This document shows positions 8,444-17,663 of a DNA stretch of 64,000 nt, in pieces. Both the position numbers and the translations under genes were made by a program. The notes under the pieces were generated by a model. It was not told where the DNA came from, searched no databases, and saw only the letters and a list, made by a program, of their open reading frames with translations. This stretch comes from UKL13-2 sp036394575. GTDB taxonomy: Bacteria; Pseudomonadota; Gammaproteobacteria; Burkholderiales; Usitatibacteraceae. Every line of letters starts with the position of its first letter. The first letter of the stretch is position 1. The stretch is taken from positions 1 to 64,000 of the forward strand of contig DASWEY010000066.1 of assembly GCA_036394575.1 (NCBI GenBank), in the 5' to 3' direction.

Positions 8444-9271
8444 CTAGATTTGGACTTCATCTTTGAGGTCGCTCCAGATTTGGCGTGAGAGTTCGATGAA
8501 GCGCGGCGAGTAGCGTGCTTCGGCCACATCGCGCGGGCGCGGCAAGTCGATGTCGTACACCGTCTTCACCGTCGCCGGCCCCTTGGTCAGCACGAACACC
8601 CGGTCGGCCAGGGCAATGGCTTCCTCGATGTCATGGGTCACAAACACCACCGAGGCGCGATTCTCCGACCAGAGATTGAGCAACTCCGCCTGCATCAGCG
8701 CGCGCGTCTGTACATCGAGCGCGGAGAACGGCTCGTCCATGAGCAGGATTTCGGGCTCGTTGATGAAGGTCTGCGCCAGCGCCACGCGCTTGCGCATGCC
8801 GCCGCTCAACTGGTGCGGGTAATGCGATTCAAACCCGGTCAGTCCGACCCGGCGGATCCAGTCGCGCGCCTTGTCCAATGCAAGTTTTTGCGGCGTACCC
8901 CGGTACAGCGGCCCGGCGGCGACATTGTCGAGCACATTGCGCCAGGGAAACACCGCATCAGCCTGGAATACAAAGCCGATGCGCGGGTCGATGCCGGCGA
9001 CTGCATTGCCGTCGATGCGAACGCTGCCGGCGCTGGCGCTGGCCAGGCCGGTAATCAGACTCAGGGTAGTGGATTTGCCGCAGCCGGTGGGTCCGACCAC
9101 CGCGCAGAATTCACCGCGGCGCACCGCCATGGAGAAATCGCGCAGTGCCGGAATCACCTTGCCGTCCGGGCTGATGAAGCGCCGGGTGACGTTGACGAGT
9201 TCGATCGCCGGGATTGCCGTATCGAACCCCTTCTGCGCCGCCGAAGCCGGCGAATGGTGGACATCAATCAT
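8444..9271 (-). CDS. ABC transporter ATPase, NitT/TauT family
   Basis: A 275-residue ATP-hydrolysing subunit that sits on the cytoplasmic face of the importer. All motifs are intact: Walker A GPTGCGKST (60-68), Q-loop Gln103 in GFVFQADAVFPWRNVLDNV, signature LSGGM (155-159), Walker B ILLMDE (175-180) with DEPFSALD, and the switch His in FVTHDIEEAIALADR. These match SsuB/TauB/NrtD-type proteins. The N-terminus has about 20 residues before the first strand, slightly longer than usual, so an internal start cannot be excluded. It lies between the binding protein gene and the permease gene and is co-transcribed with them. Confidence 0.92.
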   Translation of the reverse strand: MIDVHHSPASAAQKGFDTAIPAIELVNVTRRFISPDGKVIPALRDFSMAVRRGEFCAVVGPTGCGKSTTLSLITGLASASAGSVRIDGNAVAGIDPRIGFVFQADAVFPWRNVLDNVAAGPLYRGTPQKLALDKARDWIRRVGLTGFESHYPHQLSGGMRKRVALAQTFINEPEILLMDEPFSALDVQTRALMQAELLNLWSENRASVVFVTHDIEEAIALADRVFVLTKGPATVKTVYDIDLPRPRDVAEARYSPRFIELSRQIWSDLKDEVQI

Positions 9272-9338
9272 GGAGGTAGTGGTTCAGCAAATTGATCTGC
9301 CGGCTACAAAATGTGCGCGGAGCAAAAAACAGCCTGCG

Positions 9339-10337
9339 CTATTTGGCGGCGCTTACAAATTCGGTTGTGAAGGTTTTCGATAGATCGATCGTCTTGCCCT
9401 GCACAATCTTGTCGAAGCCTTGCAAAACCTTCAGCACCGTCGGCGGGCCGGATTTTGGCATCAGTCCGTCGGCGGTAAACATGGTCTTGCTCTGCGCCAG
9501 TGCCGACACATACATCGCCTTGTCGCCGGCGTAATAGTCGGGCGGCATCTTCGAGGCGATCTCTTCGGCGCTGTGGGTATTGATGTACTTCAGCGTTTTG
9601 ACGAAGGCATTCACCAGTTTTTGCGCCTCGTCGCGATGCGCATTGACCCAGGCCGTCGGCATGTACAAACAAGCTGCCGGGTAAAGTCCGCCCAGCCATT
9701 TTTCGGTCGATTCGGGGGTGCGCAGATCAACCAGCATTTTTGCGTCGCCGGTATTGAGAAGGCGCGAGATGGTGGGCTCGGTGGTCATGCCGGCATCGAT
9801 GCGGCTTTGCTTGATGGCGGCAATGAAGGTCGTGCCGGAGCCGACCGGCACCGGGGTGATTTCGCTGGCCTTCACGCCGTTGGCCACCGCCAGGTACTGG
9901 GTCAGGAAATTGGTGGAGGAGCCGAGGCCGGTCACGCCCAGGGCGCGGCCCTTGAAGTCCGCCGGCGATTTGATTTCTCCAACCAGCTTGCTTGAAACCA
10001 GGATCGCTTCACCCGGCGCCTGGCTGAACTGGACCACGGACATGACCGCCTTGCCCTTGGCTTGCAGGTCGATCGTATGGTCGTAAAAGCCGACCACACC
10101 CTGCACCGCGCCGGCCAGCATTTCATTTTCCGCATTCACGCCGGAGGGCTCGCTTTGCAGCTCGACATCGAGCCCCTGCTCTTTGAAATAGCCCAGCTGC
10201 TCAGTCAACCTGGCGGGCAGATAAATCTGCTTTTCAATGCCGCCGACCATGATCATGATCTTTTCGGCGGCTTGCGTCGCACAGGAAACGCCCGCAACAA
10301 TGATCGCCGCGGCAGCGCGGGTCAGAATAATTTTCAT
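9339..10337 (-). CDS. ABC transporter periplasmic binding protein (NMT1/SsuA-like)
   Basis: A 332-residue exported solute-binding protein and first gene of the importer operon. The signal peptide covers residues 1-23 (ends TQA|AEK). The mature protein shows the type II periplasmic fold with IYLPARLTEQLGYFKEQGLDVELQ at the start, FKGRALGVTGLGSSTNFLTQYLA in the middle and DAGMTTEPTISRLL further on, as in NMT1/THI5-like and SsuA proteins. The ATG at 10337 is chosen over one five codons upstream because GGAGG precedes it at good distance. Its ligand is unknown; the family binds nitrate, sulfonates, riboflavin or pyrimidine precursors. Confidence 0.88.
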   Translation of the reverse strand: MKIILTRAAAAIIVAGVSCATQAAEKIMIMVGGIEKQIYLPARLTEQLGYFKEQGLDVELQSEPSGVNAENEMLAGAVQGVVGFYDHTIDLQAKGKAVMSVVQFSQAPGEAILVSSKLVGEIKSPADFKGRALGVTGLGSSTNFLTQYLAVANGVKASEITPVPVGSGTTFIAAIKQSRIDAGMTTEPTISRLLNTGDAKMLVDLRTPESTEKWLGGLYPAACLYMPTAWVNAHRDEAQKLVNAFVKTLKYINTHSAEEIASKMPPDYYAGDKAMYVSALAQSKTMFTADGLMPKSGPPTVLKVLQGFDKIVQGKTIDLSKTFTTEFVSAAK

Positions 10338-10546
10338 GATCACATCCTCCAAGATAATAAGTATTGTTATAAGCCATACATCATCACAGCGAACGGTATG
10401 ACTGAGTTCATTGTATTGGGCCGAGGCTTTCAGTCTGCTTTCAATAACATCGCGTTACAAGTCCCGCCTGCCAGTGCACCAATATTCGCCAATGACGCGG
10501 CTATACTCGTAAGCCGTTCATTCACCATTCACCAATGAGGCACCTT

Positions 10547-11581
10547 ATGATTTACAGATCGAGATTCACTGCCTTGATCGTGGTCGCCATCATTGCCCTG
10601 CCCGGCGCCGCGACCGGTGCCGAATATGCCGTCAAAACAAAATTCAAGATTGGCGGCGAAGGCGGCTGGGATTACCTGAGCTATGACACACCCAGAAACC
10701 GATTGTTCATTACCCGCGGTACACGGGTACAGGTCGTGGACCCCGACAAGGGAACTGTCGTTGCCGAAATCGCGGATACCCCCGGCGTTCATGGCCTGGC
10801 GTTGGCAAATGACCTCGGCAAGGGCTATACCAGCAACGGTCGCGATAATTCAGTGACGGTGTTTGATTTGAAAACGCTGAAGACGCTCGGCAAAATCAGC
10901 ACGGTCGGCGGCGACAACCCCGATTTCATTGCCTACGACGCTGTCGCCAAGCGCGTCCTCGCATTCAACGGCCGCAGTCATAATGCGAGCGTTATCGATG
11001 CCGTCTCCGATACCCTGGTCGCGACCATTCCGCTGCGCGGCAAGCCGGAAGCCGCGGTTGCCGACGGCAAGGGCAGGATGTTTGTCGATATCGAAGACAC
11101 AAACGAATTGACCGCCATCGACACACGCAAGGCCGCCGTGGCCGACACCTGGCCCCTGGCGGGTTGCGATGAGCCGGCCGGCCTCGCCATCGATGCCCAT
11201 ACACGCCGCCTGTTTGTCGGCTGCCATAACAAGGCCTTGCTGGTTCTCAATGCCGACAGCGGAAAGATCGTCGCCACCCTGCCGATCGGTGAGGGCGTGG
11301 ACGCAACGATCTTCGATGTTGAAACAAAACAAGTGTTCAGCTCGCAGGGCGATGGCACGCTCAGCATCATCAAGGAAGAGACCGCCGACAGATTCAGCAC
11401 CCCGCAAACCGTCATCACACAACGCGGCGCACGCACCATGGCGCTTAACCCGAAGAATCACGACATTTACCTGGTGAGCGCCGAATTCGACGAGGCGCCC
11501 GCGACACCGGGGCAGCGGCGCCCGCGCCGCACCATGCGGCCGGACTCGTTCACGCTGATTGTGGTGAGCGAAAAACGGTAA
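10547..11581 (+). CDS. Secreted YVTN/YncE-type beta-propeller protein
   Basis: A 344-residue exported protein. A signal peptide of about 22 residues (SRFTALIVVAIIALPGAATGA) leads into a seven-bladed propeller of the YVTN/YncE kind, seen as recurring units such as NRLFITRGTRVQVVDPDKGTVV, NSVTVFDLKTLKTLGKI, NASVIDAVSDTLVATIPL and KALLVLNADSGKIVATLPIG. Such proteins bind peptides, DNA or cofactors in the periplasm; no catalytic residues are recognisable. The C-terminal tail PGQRRPRRTMRPDS is Arg/Pro-rich. The ATG at 10547 is preferred over 10535 because TGAGG lies just before it. It is divergent from the ABC operon, sharing a 209-bp promoter region. Confidence 0.8.
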   Translation: MIYRSRFTALIVVAIIALPGAATGAEYAVKTKFKIGGEGGWDYLSYDTPRNRLFITRGTRVQVVDPDKGTVVAEIADTPGVHGLALANDLGKGYTSNGRDNSVTVFDLKTLKTLGKISTVGGDNPDFIAYDAVAKRVLAFNGRSHNASVIDAVSDTLVATIPLRGKPEAAVADGKGRMFVDIEDTNELTAIDTRKAAVADTWPLAGCDEPAGLAIDAHTRRLFVGCHNKALLVLNADSGKIVATLPIGEGVDATIFDVETKQVFSSQGDGTLSIIKEETADRFSTPQTVITQRGARTMALNPKNHDIYLVSAEFDEAPATPGQRRPRRTMRPDSFTLIVVSEKR

Positions 11582-11622
11582 AAAGCGCTGAGCCGGGCGC
11601 GATACCCACGGATGCCCGCAAA

Positions 11623-11656
11623 GCAAAGGGCGGGAAGCTTGCTCCCCGCCCTTTGC
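11623..11656. terminator. Hairpin between convergent genes
   Basis: A perfect 12-bp stem, 11623-11634 with 11645-11656, separated by a 10-nt loop. A T-rich stretch begins about 9 bp later on the plus strand (ACTTTTCCTCCTTTTTTT), which suits termination of the propeller gene; the facing porin gene ends at 11732. Confidence 0.6.
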
Positions 11657-11731
11657 GTGCCCACTTTTCCTCCTTTTTTTCCTACTGATTTTTCCTACTG
11701 ACTACTTTGTTTTAACAGCCGCTGCGCCTGT

Positions 11732-13330
11732 CTAAAACTTGTAGCTCATCCCCAGCGATACTGCCTGCAATTTTCCACCGGTGTAGCAGAACGGCCCGCC
11801 GCCCGGGGAATTGGGATCCGGATTGGCCGAGGCAATCTGGCTGCCGTCATGACAATCCGTCGTATTCGCCCGGCCACCGGCGCCGAGGTCGTAGTGCCCG
11901 GCGCTATGGTTGACCTGCGTGGCGTACACAAAATACCAGCTGGTCTGGCTGTCGATCGAATGTCGGTACATGCCGGTGTACATATTGCTGGCGTTGTCGG
12001 CGCCCGGCGTGGTTTCGATGTTGTGCTCGCCAAGGGAACCCGGCGATTTGTCGGCATGACCCCAGCCGAAATGAATCACGTCGTGGGGCGTGATTTCCTG
12101 CGACACCAGCAGCCAGTAGGCCTTGCGCGAACGCTCGTCGAAATAGTGATACGGCAGCTTGCGCTTGAGGTCTTCATACAGCCCGCCGACCGTGGTGCCG
12201 GTAGGCAGCTTGTACTGCGCGCCCACCCGATAGCCATATTCATCGCCGAGACCGACGGTGTTGTCGAAGGTGTAATTGGTGCCGTTCGCCGTGAACACCG
12301 TGCCATCGGCATCGCTGCTGCGATTGACGTTCTTGTGCATCTCGTAGGCGGCCGACAGGTACAAGGGTCCGCTCTCGAAGGCGCCGCTGACACTGTAGGC
12401 GGTGCCGTAGGAGCCGTCATTGCAGCCATAGGGCAATGCGCCGCTGCCGGGCACATTGCCGCCGGCACAGCTCGATTCGCCGATCGCCTGGATGCTGTTG
12501 TCCGAAGAGCGGTTCTGGCCAGGCGACCACAGTGCATTGATGGTGAAGCCGGCCATCTTCGGCGATTCATACCAGAGCGCATGATCGAGCCGCGTGCCGA
12601 ACTCCACACGGTTATCGCCGCCGGTATTGCCGATGATCGCCGAGTAGTCGCCGATCGTCCCGCTGAACGGGTTCAGCCGCGCGGTGGAATTCTTGAGCGG
12701 CGCATCCGTCTTGCCGACTTTGACCGCACCCCAATCCCCGGCAAGACCCAGATAGCTGTTGCGTGAGGTCAGCGCTCCCTTGACGGTGGAATCGTTCGAG
12801 GAATTATTGTTGGCCGTGCCGGCGGTCGCGGAAATATCCAGTTGTGTTTCCAGCTGGAACACCGCTGCACTGCCATTGCCGAAATCATGCTTGCCGCGCA
12901 CCCCCAGGTAAGAGATGTTGGTGGAAATCGCCGGCACCCAACCCACCTTGCCCGCCGGTACCGAGGTGCCGTCGTTGGCGATCTTGCCGGCAATGCCCTT
13001 GGTGGCATCGTCGACGGATAAATCCAGGTTGCCGTAGAAGTCGATGCCCTTGAGCGCGCTGGCGATGGATGAACCAGCGGATGATCCCGTCGAGGATTTC
13101 TCCGCCGCGACCTGCTTCTCGAGTTTCTCCTGCTTCTCGGCCGCCGCCGCTTCCTTGCTGGAAAGCGACTCGACCTTTTTCATCAGCGCTTCAACCTGCT
13201 GACGCAACGCCTTGATCTCCGCCTGGGTATCGGTATCGCCCGCGGCGGACGCCATGCCGCTGTAGAAAATGCCGGATGATGCCACTGCCATTGCTACCGC
13301 CTGAACCAGCGGCTTTCGAATCTTGTTCAT
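11732..13330 (-). CDS. Large outer-membrane porin with N-terminal coiled coil
   Basis: A 532-residue porin, longer than the usual 350-400. A signal peptide (about residues 1-30, ending SAA) is followed by a heptad-rich stretch (AEIKALRQQVEALMKKVESL, then Ala/Glu/Lys/Ser-rich to about residue 85) and then a barrel that begins GIDFYGNLDLSVDDATKG and ends with GMSYKF. Strands such as SYLGVRGKHDFGNGSAAVFQLE and NSYLGLAGDWGAVKVGK are standard for Porin_4. Two inserts contain paired Cys (SSCAGG...YGCNDG and TDCHDG...PFCYTG), probably surface loops closed by disulfides. The ATG at 13330 has GGAGGAG before it. It shares its coiled-coil layout with the porin at 3842. Confidence 0.88.
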   Translation of the reverse strand: MNKIRKPLVQAVAMAVASSGIFYSGMASAAGDTDTQAEIKALRQQVEALMKKVESLSSKEAAAAEKQEKLEKQVAAEKSSTGSSAGSSIASALKGIDFYGNLDLSVDDATKGIAGKIANDGTSVPAGKVGWVPAISTNISYLGVRGKHDFGNGSAAVFQLETQLDISATAGTANNNSSNDSTVKGALTSRNSYLGLAGDWGAVKVGKTDAPLKNSTARLNPFSGTIGDYSAIIGNTGGDNRVEFGTRLDHALWYESPKMAGFTINALWSPGQNRSSDNSIQAIGESSCAGGNVPGSGALPYGCNDGSYGTAYSVSGAFESGPLYLSAAYEMHKNVNRSSDADGTVFTANGTNYTFDNTVGLGDEYGYRVGAQYKLPTGTTVGGLYEDLKRKLPYHYFDERSRKAYWLLVSQEITPHDVIHFGWGHADKSPGSLGEHNIETTPGADNASNMYTGMYRHSIDSQTSWYFVYATQVNHSAGHYDLGAGGRANTTDCHDGSQIASANPDPNSPGGGPFCYTGGKLQAVSLGMSYKF

Positions 13331-13711
13331 TGACTCCTCCATTGTTTGATTGCTGCTTCAAACAACGCGGGCAATTCCCCTCCTGGCCTGAGGCCTATTT
13401 TTTGCGCGCGCAGCCTTGTGCCGCTGCTGCGATTCCTCCGTCGCACCGATGCCGAAAAGAAACCCAGCAGCCGCAACCAATCGAGCCTGCGCGCCATTCC
13501 TTACGCCAAATTGACATTTACCGAACGGCGGCTTGATGCAGATCAGGTTTCCGAATGCCGCTGCTTGGCGAGAGCTTAAATGCGGGGGAATTGATTGTGA
13601 AACTCCAGCACTGGCGCGGTGTTTGGAGCCTTTTTGGCTGTGAAGGCGCACAGATGCTATGGTTTGATATTTTGCGTTTCAGAAAATCCACTCCCTACGA
13701 CCCCCTCAGGC
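13331..13711. other. Intergenic region upstream of porin, 381 bp
   Basis: This gap carries the porin promoter region and one copy of the dispersed fold-back repeat (13598-13680). Short open frames on both strands show no recognisable protein. Confidence 0.5.
13598..13680. repeat. Fold-back repeat, copy 1
   Basis: The left arm TGAAACTCCAGCACTGGCGC and a T-rich centre (GAGCCTTTTTGGCT) match the other copies; the right arm is decayed. It sits between the porin gene and the end of the SBBP gene. Confidence 0.65.
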
Positions 13712-15967
13712 TTACTGCAAGAAATCTCCCTTCACGGTTGGAACGGCGGGAAGTAGCGGAGTCGCCGCCTCGATGATCTTCGCCACGAAAGCGTCGGGCG
13801 CGGGGTAACGGTCAAGGATACCGCGGAAGACGGGCTGGAAAACCCCCGCCGTGGTCGGAAAGTCCTTTGAGACAGTCCAGCCTGTGACATAGGCGTTGCC
13901 GTTGCCGTCCAAGCCGATTTTCCCGCTGTAATCAAAACTGCCGCCGCCGAGGTATGAAGAGTAGACGAGAACCGCACCCGTTGGATGCAGCTTGGTCACG
14001 AAGAGATCGGAGCCGCCGCGGTTGACCGGCTGGAAGGCCCCCAGGGTCGTCGGAAAATTGGTGGAGAAAGTGGTCCCGGTGACGTAGGCGTTGTTGGCGG
14101 CATCGATGCTGATCCCGGAGGCCACGTCACCGCCGCTGCCGCCGAGATAGGTGGAATACGCGAGCGCCGAACCAGCAGCATTGAGCTTGGCCACAAAGGC
14201 GTTCGGGTTGGGAGGTCTGTGCGGATTGAGTGTACCGCCGTAGAGGACCTGGAAGGCTCCGAGTGTCGTCGGGAAATCAGCCGACCTCGTGTACCCTGTG
14301 ACGTAGGCGTTGCCGCATGCATCCAAGGCAATGCCCGTGCCCTCGTCGAAATCGCTTCCGCCAAGTAACGTCGAATAGATAAGAGTGGAACCGGCGGCAT
14401 CGAGCTTGGTTACAAAAGCGTCCCAGCCGCCGCCGCCAGCAGGCTGGAAGGAACCCGCCGTAGTTGGGAAAGCGCCGATTTGCGCGGAACCGACCACGTA
14501 AGTATTGCCGCTATTGTCCACCGCGATGCCGCGGCCCACGCCCATGCCAAGATAGGTGGAATACACGAGCGCGGAACCGGTTGCATTCAGCTTGGTTACG
14601 AAGGCGTTGTCGTAAACGCCTGCGTGAGTCGTCTGGAACGCCCCCGGCGTGACCGGAAAGTCGATCGAGCGTGTGCTGCCGATGATGTAGGCATTGCCGC
14701 CAGCATCCAAGGCGATCTGGCTGTTGGAAGCGCTGGCGTCGCCGCTGAGATCGCCGCCGCTGCCGCCGAGATAGGTGGAGTAGACAAGGACGGAGCCGGT
14801 CGGATCAAGCTTGGTCACGAAGGCATCCCCGCCGCCGCTGACGGGGCCTGCGAACGTCGTCTGAAATGCTCCCGCAGTCACCGGAAAGTTGTTCGACTGG
14901 GTATAACCGGTCACATAAGCGTTGCCGACAGCGTCGACAGCAATACCCGACCCGTACTCATAGTCCGCGCCGCCTAAGTAGGTGGAATAGACGAGGGCGG
15001 ATCCATCGGGGCTCAGCTTGGTCACGAACACGTCGCCATTGATGTCACCGCCGTAAGTGGTTTGGACTGAACCCCCCGTCACCGGAAAATCGAGCGAGGC
15101 GGTCCAGCCCGTCACATAGGCGCTGCCGCTCGCGTCCACGGCAATGCCGGCGCCGTAGTCGCTGCTGCTGCCGCCGAGGTAGGTGGAATAGGAAAGAACC
15201 GGGTCGATCACCAGCGGCCGGCTGTGATCGTACGCCGCCACCTGAAAGCCGAATTGGTTTGCCCCTTTGAGTTTGTAGTCGCCCGCAATCTCTTGCCGCT
15301 TGCCGTCCGCGAGCTGATAGATGACGGGCCTCTGCAAGCGCACTTCTCCGCCTGGGACATGTAGCACAAGCGCGCCTTGCTCATCGATTTCCAGCCGCCT
15401 GGCCCCCTGGAAAACGAGCGCGATGCGTTTTGGATCGGCGCCGGGCGCGAGGACGAAGTCATATTCGAGCTGACGTTGATTGCCGCGGTAGATGAGATCG
15501 ATGCCGGGGTAAACGCCGAGGTAACGCACCTTGGCATAGGTCGGGACCTTGATCTGCCAATGGGACGGGTCTTTGCCGATGAAATAGTTCACCTTGCCGG
15601 GCAGCTCTTCCAGTCCGCTCAAGGGCGGGGCCGGGGTGGCGCCGGCGAGCGCCATGCGCAGGATGAGGGGCGCCGCATTCCGGGCGGGTATCACGCGTCC
15701 GGCGGACTGCGCGTTCCCGGCCGGAGCGGTGGCGGCCGGCTTTGCCAGCACGAGCATGGCCTCTTTTGCGGTCAGGAAGAGTCCGTAGCCGGAACCGCGG
15801 TAAAGATATTCGACGTCTCTCCCCGCCTGGCCTTGGTTGCGCTCGAAATACAGCGGCAAATTGCCGTAGCTATCACTGATCGCAGTCGCAGCAGCGGGAA
15901 AGGTACAACCGGCAATGATGGCCGACGCCAGCCATCTACGAACCGTGGTCGGTGTGAATTTTGGCAT
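13712..15967 (-). CDS. SBBP-repeat beta-propeller protein, exported
   Basis: A 751-residue protein with a signal peptide (about 1-28) and an N-terminal domain, about 30-260, that starts GNLPLYFERNQGQAGRDVEYLYRGSGYGLFLT and includes LGVYPGIDLIYRGNQRQLEYDFVLAPGADP, the usual leader of SBBP proteins. Seven repeats of roughly 60-70 residues follow, each built on the pattern LVYSTYLGGS...GIAVDA.GNAYVTG.T.S.DFPTT.GAFQ...DAFVTKL. This is the SBBP (seven-bladed beta propeller) repeat, PF06739. The protein stops soon after repeat seven, without the Ig-like or sorting domain that often follows. Repeat 4 is short (LGMGVGRGIAVD). It is probably extracellular or periplasmic; the ligand is unknown. Confidence 0.88.
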   Translation of the reverse strand: MPKFTPTTVRRWLASAIIAGCTFPAAATAISDSYGNLPLYFERNQGQAGRDVEYLYRGSGYGLFLTAKEAMLVLAKPAATAPAGNAQSAGRVIPARNAAPLILRMALAGATPAPPLSGLEELPGKVNYFIGKDPSHWQIKVPTYAKVRYLGVYPGIDLIYRGNQRQLEYDFVLAPGADPKRIALVFQGARRLEIDEQGALVLHVPGGEVRLQRPVIYQLADGKRQEIAGDYKLKGANQFGFQVAAYDHSRPLVIDPVLSYSTYLGGSSSDYGAGIAVDASGSAYVTGWTASLDFPVTGGSVQTTYGGDINGDVFVTKLSPDGSALVYSTYLGGADYEYGSGIAVDAVGNAYVTGYTQSNNFPVTAGAFQTTFAGPVSGGGDAFVTKLDPTGSVLVYSTYLGGSGGDLSGDASASNSQIALDAGGNAYIIGSTRSIDFPVTPGAFQTTHAGVYDNAFVTKLNATGSALVYSTYLGMGVGRGIAVDNSGNTYVVGSAQIGAFPTTAGSFQPAGGGGWDAFVTKLDAAGSTLIYSTLLGGSDFDEGTGIALDACGNAYVTGYTRSADFPTTLGAFQVLYGGTLNPHRPPNPNAFVAKLNAAGSALAYSTYLGGSGGDVASGISIDAANNAYVTGTTFSTNFPTTLGAFQPVNRGGSDLFVTKLHPTGAVLVYSSYLGGGSFDYSGKIGLDGNGNAYVTGWTVSKDFPTTAGVFQPVFRGILDRYPAPDAFVAKIIEAATPLLPAVPTVKGDFLQ

Positions 15968-16277
15968 GACTATTTTCCTCCAGGACCGAGCGGAAAGGGC
16001 AAGCCGCGCAACTACAGGCCTGTCGTAAACACCGGTACGATCATAGGGAAATGTACTAACTATTTATGACGGGGCGCGGAAGCCGGCGGTCCTGTTGCTA
16101 GTCCATACGGCATGGCGACCCAGACTCGCGGCCGCCGTCGGGCGGCAAGAACAGATCGCTTCTTGCCAGAACCCGATGCAGATCTATTCCGAGTGCCCTA
16201 TGCAGCCGAATCAAAAGACGGGGATGTCCTTGATAACGACGACATACTGAATCCGATTCCTGGTAGACATTTGGTGC
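15968..16277. other. Intergenic region, 310 bp
   Basis: This is upstream of the SBBP gene and downstream of a broken toxin gene. Open frames at 16112-16348 show nothing recognisable. No trace of a HigA antitoxin was found in the place where it would be expected. Confidence 0.45.
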
Positions 16278-16485
16278 CTAATCAACAATTTCGACAGCCG
16301 TCGCATCGCCCTTGTTCCAGCGAAAACAGATGCGCCACTGGTCGTTGATACGAATGCTGTACTGCCCGCGTCGCGCGCTTTCAAGGCTTCGAGGCGGTTG
16401 GCCGGTGGAATACGCAAGTCATCCAGACGCCTTGCGTTGTTGAGCATCCGCAACTTGCGCCGGGCGACAGTCTGAAAGTCATTAA
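16278..16485 (-). pseudogene. HigB/RelE-family toxin remnant, frameshifted
   Basis: Read leftwards, one frame gives KLRMLNNARRLDDLRIPPANRLEALK, and after a shift of frame near 16370 another gives YSIRINDQWRICFRW then ATAVEIVD and a stop at 16278-16280. Together these are the central and C-terminal parts of HigB, a ribosome-dependent mRNA interferase. A single missing base in the codon for the Gln of AGQYSIR explains the shift. The N-terminal 25-30 residues are absent, and the copy stops one or two residues short of the normal end. A fragment of the short REP-like motif (AAGGGGTCAGCGTGACC, 16501-16517) lies where the start would be. The gene is almost certainly dead. Confidence 0.75.
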
Positions 16486-16547
16486 ATATTGAAGGTATTG
16501 AAGGGGTCAGCGTGACCTCAGGCGCCCCATTCGACTGGCCGGTGTTG

Positions 16548-17264
16548 TCAACTCGGCCGCTTGGGAATATCCAGGCCGGCAATGACCGCGGGGCGCGCCT
16601 TGAATTGCGCAAGTACCCGCTGCACGTTCTTGAATTCATCATAGCCGACCAGATCGCCGGCGCCGTAAAAGCCGACCAGATTGTTTACCCAGGGCAGGGT
16701 CGCAATGTCGGCGATGGTGTAGGTATCGCCCATGATCCAGTTACGCCCGTCGAGTCGCTGTTCAAGCACCTTGAGCAAGCGATGCGACTCGGCGACAAAG
16801 CGGTCACGTGGCCGCTTGTCCTCGAAATCCTTGCCGGCAAACTTGTGAAAAAAACCGACCTGCCCAAACATCGGGCCGATTCCGCTCATCTGGAACATGA
16901 GCCACTGCAGCGTCTCGTAACGGCCCCTCGCGTCCGTGGGCATCAGCTGCCCCGTCTTGTCGGCGAGATAGACCAGGATCGCGCCCGATTCGAACAAGGC
17001 CAGCGGCTTGCCATCGGGGCCGTTCGGATCGAGGATCGCCGGAATCTTGTTGTTCGGATTGAGCGAGAGGAATTCCGCCGACAACTGGTCGTTGCTGTCG
17101 AAACTGACGCGGTGTACCTCGTAAGGCAGGCCGGTTTCTTCGAGCGCGATGGAGACCTTGACGCCGTTGGGCGTGGGTAGCGAATAAAGTTGAAGGCGCT
17201 CAGGGTGCTGCGCGGGCCATTTGGCAGTGATGGGAAATTCGGCGAGGGAGGAATGGTCTGGCAT
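16548..17264 (-). CDS. Glutathione S-transferase, YfcG/YghU-like (Nu class)
   Basis: A 238-residue cytosolic enzyme. The thioredoxin-like N-terminal domain contains LYSLPTPNGVKVSIALEE, where the Thr-x-Asn motif replaces the classic Tyr/Ser and is typical of Nu-class proteins (YfcG, YghU) with disulfide-bond reductase activity. NNKIPAILDPNG supplies the cis-Pro and ALFESGAILVYLADKTG the glutathione gamma-glutamyl contact (Glu-Ser). The helical C-terminal domain includes RNWIMGDTYTIADIATLPW, with the N-capping box S/T-x-x-D. The frame extends upstream to 17567, but the ATG at 17264 is where family similarity begins. It is not obviously in an operon. Confidence 0.88.
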   Translation of the reverse strand: MPDHSSLAEFPITAKWPAQHPERLQLYSLPTPNGVKVSIALEETGLPYEVHRVSFDSNDQLSAEFLSLNPNNKIPAILDPNGPDGKPLALFESGAILVYLADKTGQLMPTDARGRYETLQWLMFQMSGIGPMFGQVGFFHKFAGKDFEDKRPRDRFVAESHRLLKVLEQRLDGRNWIMGDTYTIADIATLPWVNNLVGFYGAGDLVGYDEFKNVQRVLAQFKARPAVIAGLDIPKRPS

Positions 17265-17303
17265 GTTCGGGCCTGGGGAAGTTATGTAATTAATAAATGG
17301 GAG

Positions 17304-17354
17304 CGAGTCTTGCAATGCCGCCTCAAATTGGAATTGCCACATTGCAAGACCTCG
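17304..17354. repeat. Palindromic repeat with AGTCTTGCAATG arms
   Basis: CGAGTCTTGCAATG (17304-17317) is mirrored by CATTGCAAGACCTCG (17340-17354). The same arm sequence returns at 18022-18058, so this is a REP-like family with at least two members in the window. Confidence 0.7.
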
Positions 17355-17459
17355 ACACCATTTTCCTGAAATAAAGATCGTAGGCGCAGCAATTCTGGCA
17401 AAGCTGCGGGGTGATGGTAACCATATCGAGTTTAATGGTTGCTCTGACACAACACGCCA

Positions 17460-17534
17460 TGAAACTCCAATATTGGCGCGGTGTTTGGAGCATTTTTTCC
17501 TGGAGAGGCGCGCCAATGCTGAAGTTACGATTTC
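17460..17534. repeat. Fold-back repeat, copy 2
   Basis: The left arm is TGAAACTCCAATATTGGCGC, the centre GGAGCATTTTTTCC and the right arm GCGCGCCAATGCTGAAGTTA, which pairs with the left arm with a few mismatches. Confidence 0.75.
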
Positions 17535-17663
17535 TGTTAGCGCAAAATTGGCTCTGGCTCTAGGCACTCTCTACTTGGAAATAAATCGACCCTTGGTGTT
17601 CTACGCATTCATCTGCAACTTTGTCTTCCGCAGATTTCGAGAGTAGGCCCCTTTAATCCTCCG

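Larger units (their letters stand above)
17265..17663. other. Intergenic region with two repeats, 399 bp
   Basis: The region between the GST and lipoprotein genes holds a palindromic repeat at 17304-17354 and a fold-back repeat copy at 17460-17534. No gene was seen. Confidence 0.5.

Noticed and set aside
16112..16348. Possible HigA antitoxin remnant next to the broken HigB
   Set aside because: Reading the minus strand in all frames gave no helix-turn-helix pattern; only chance similarity was seen.
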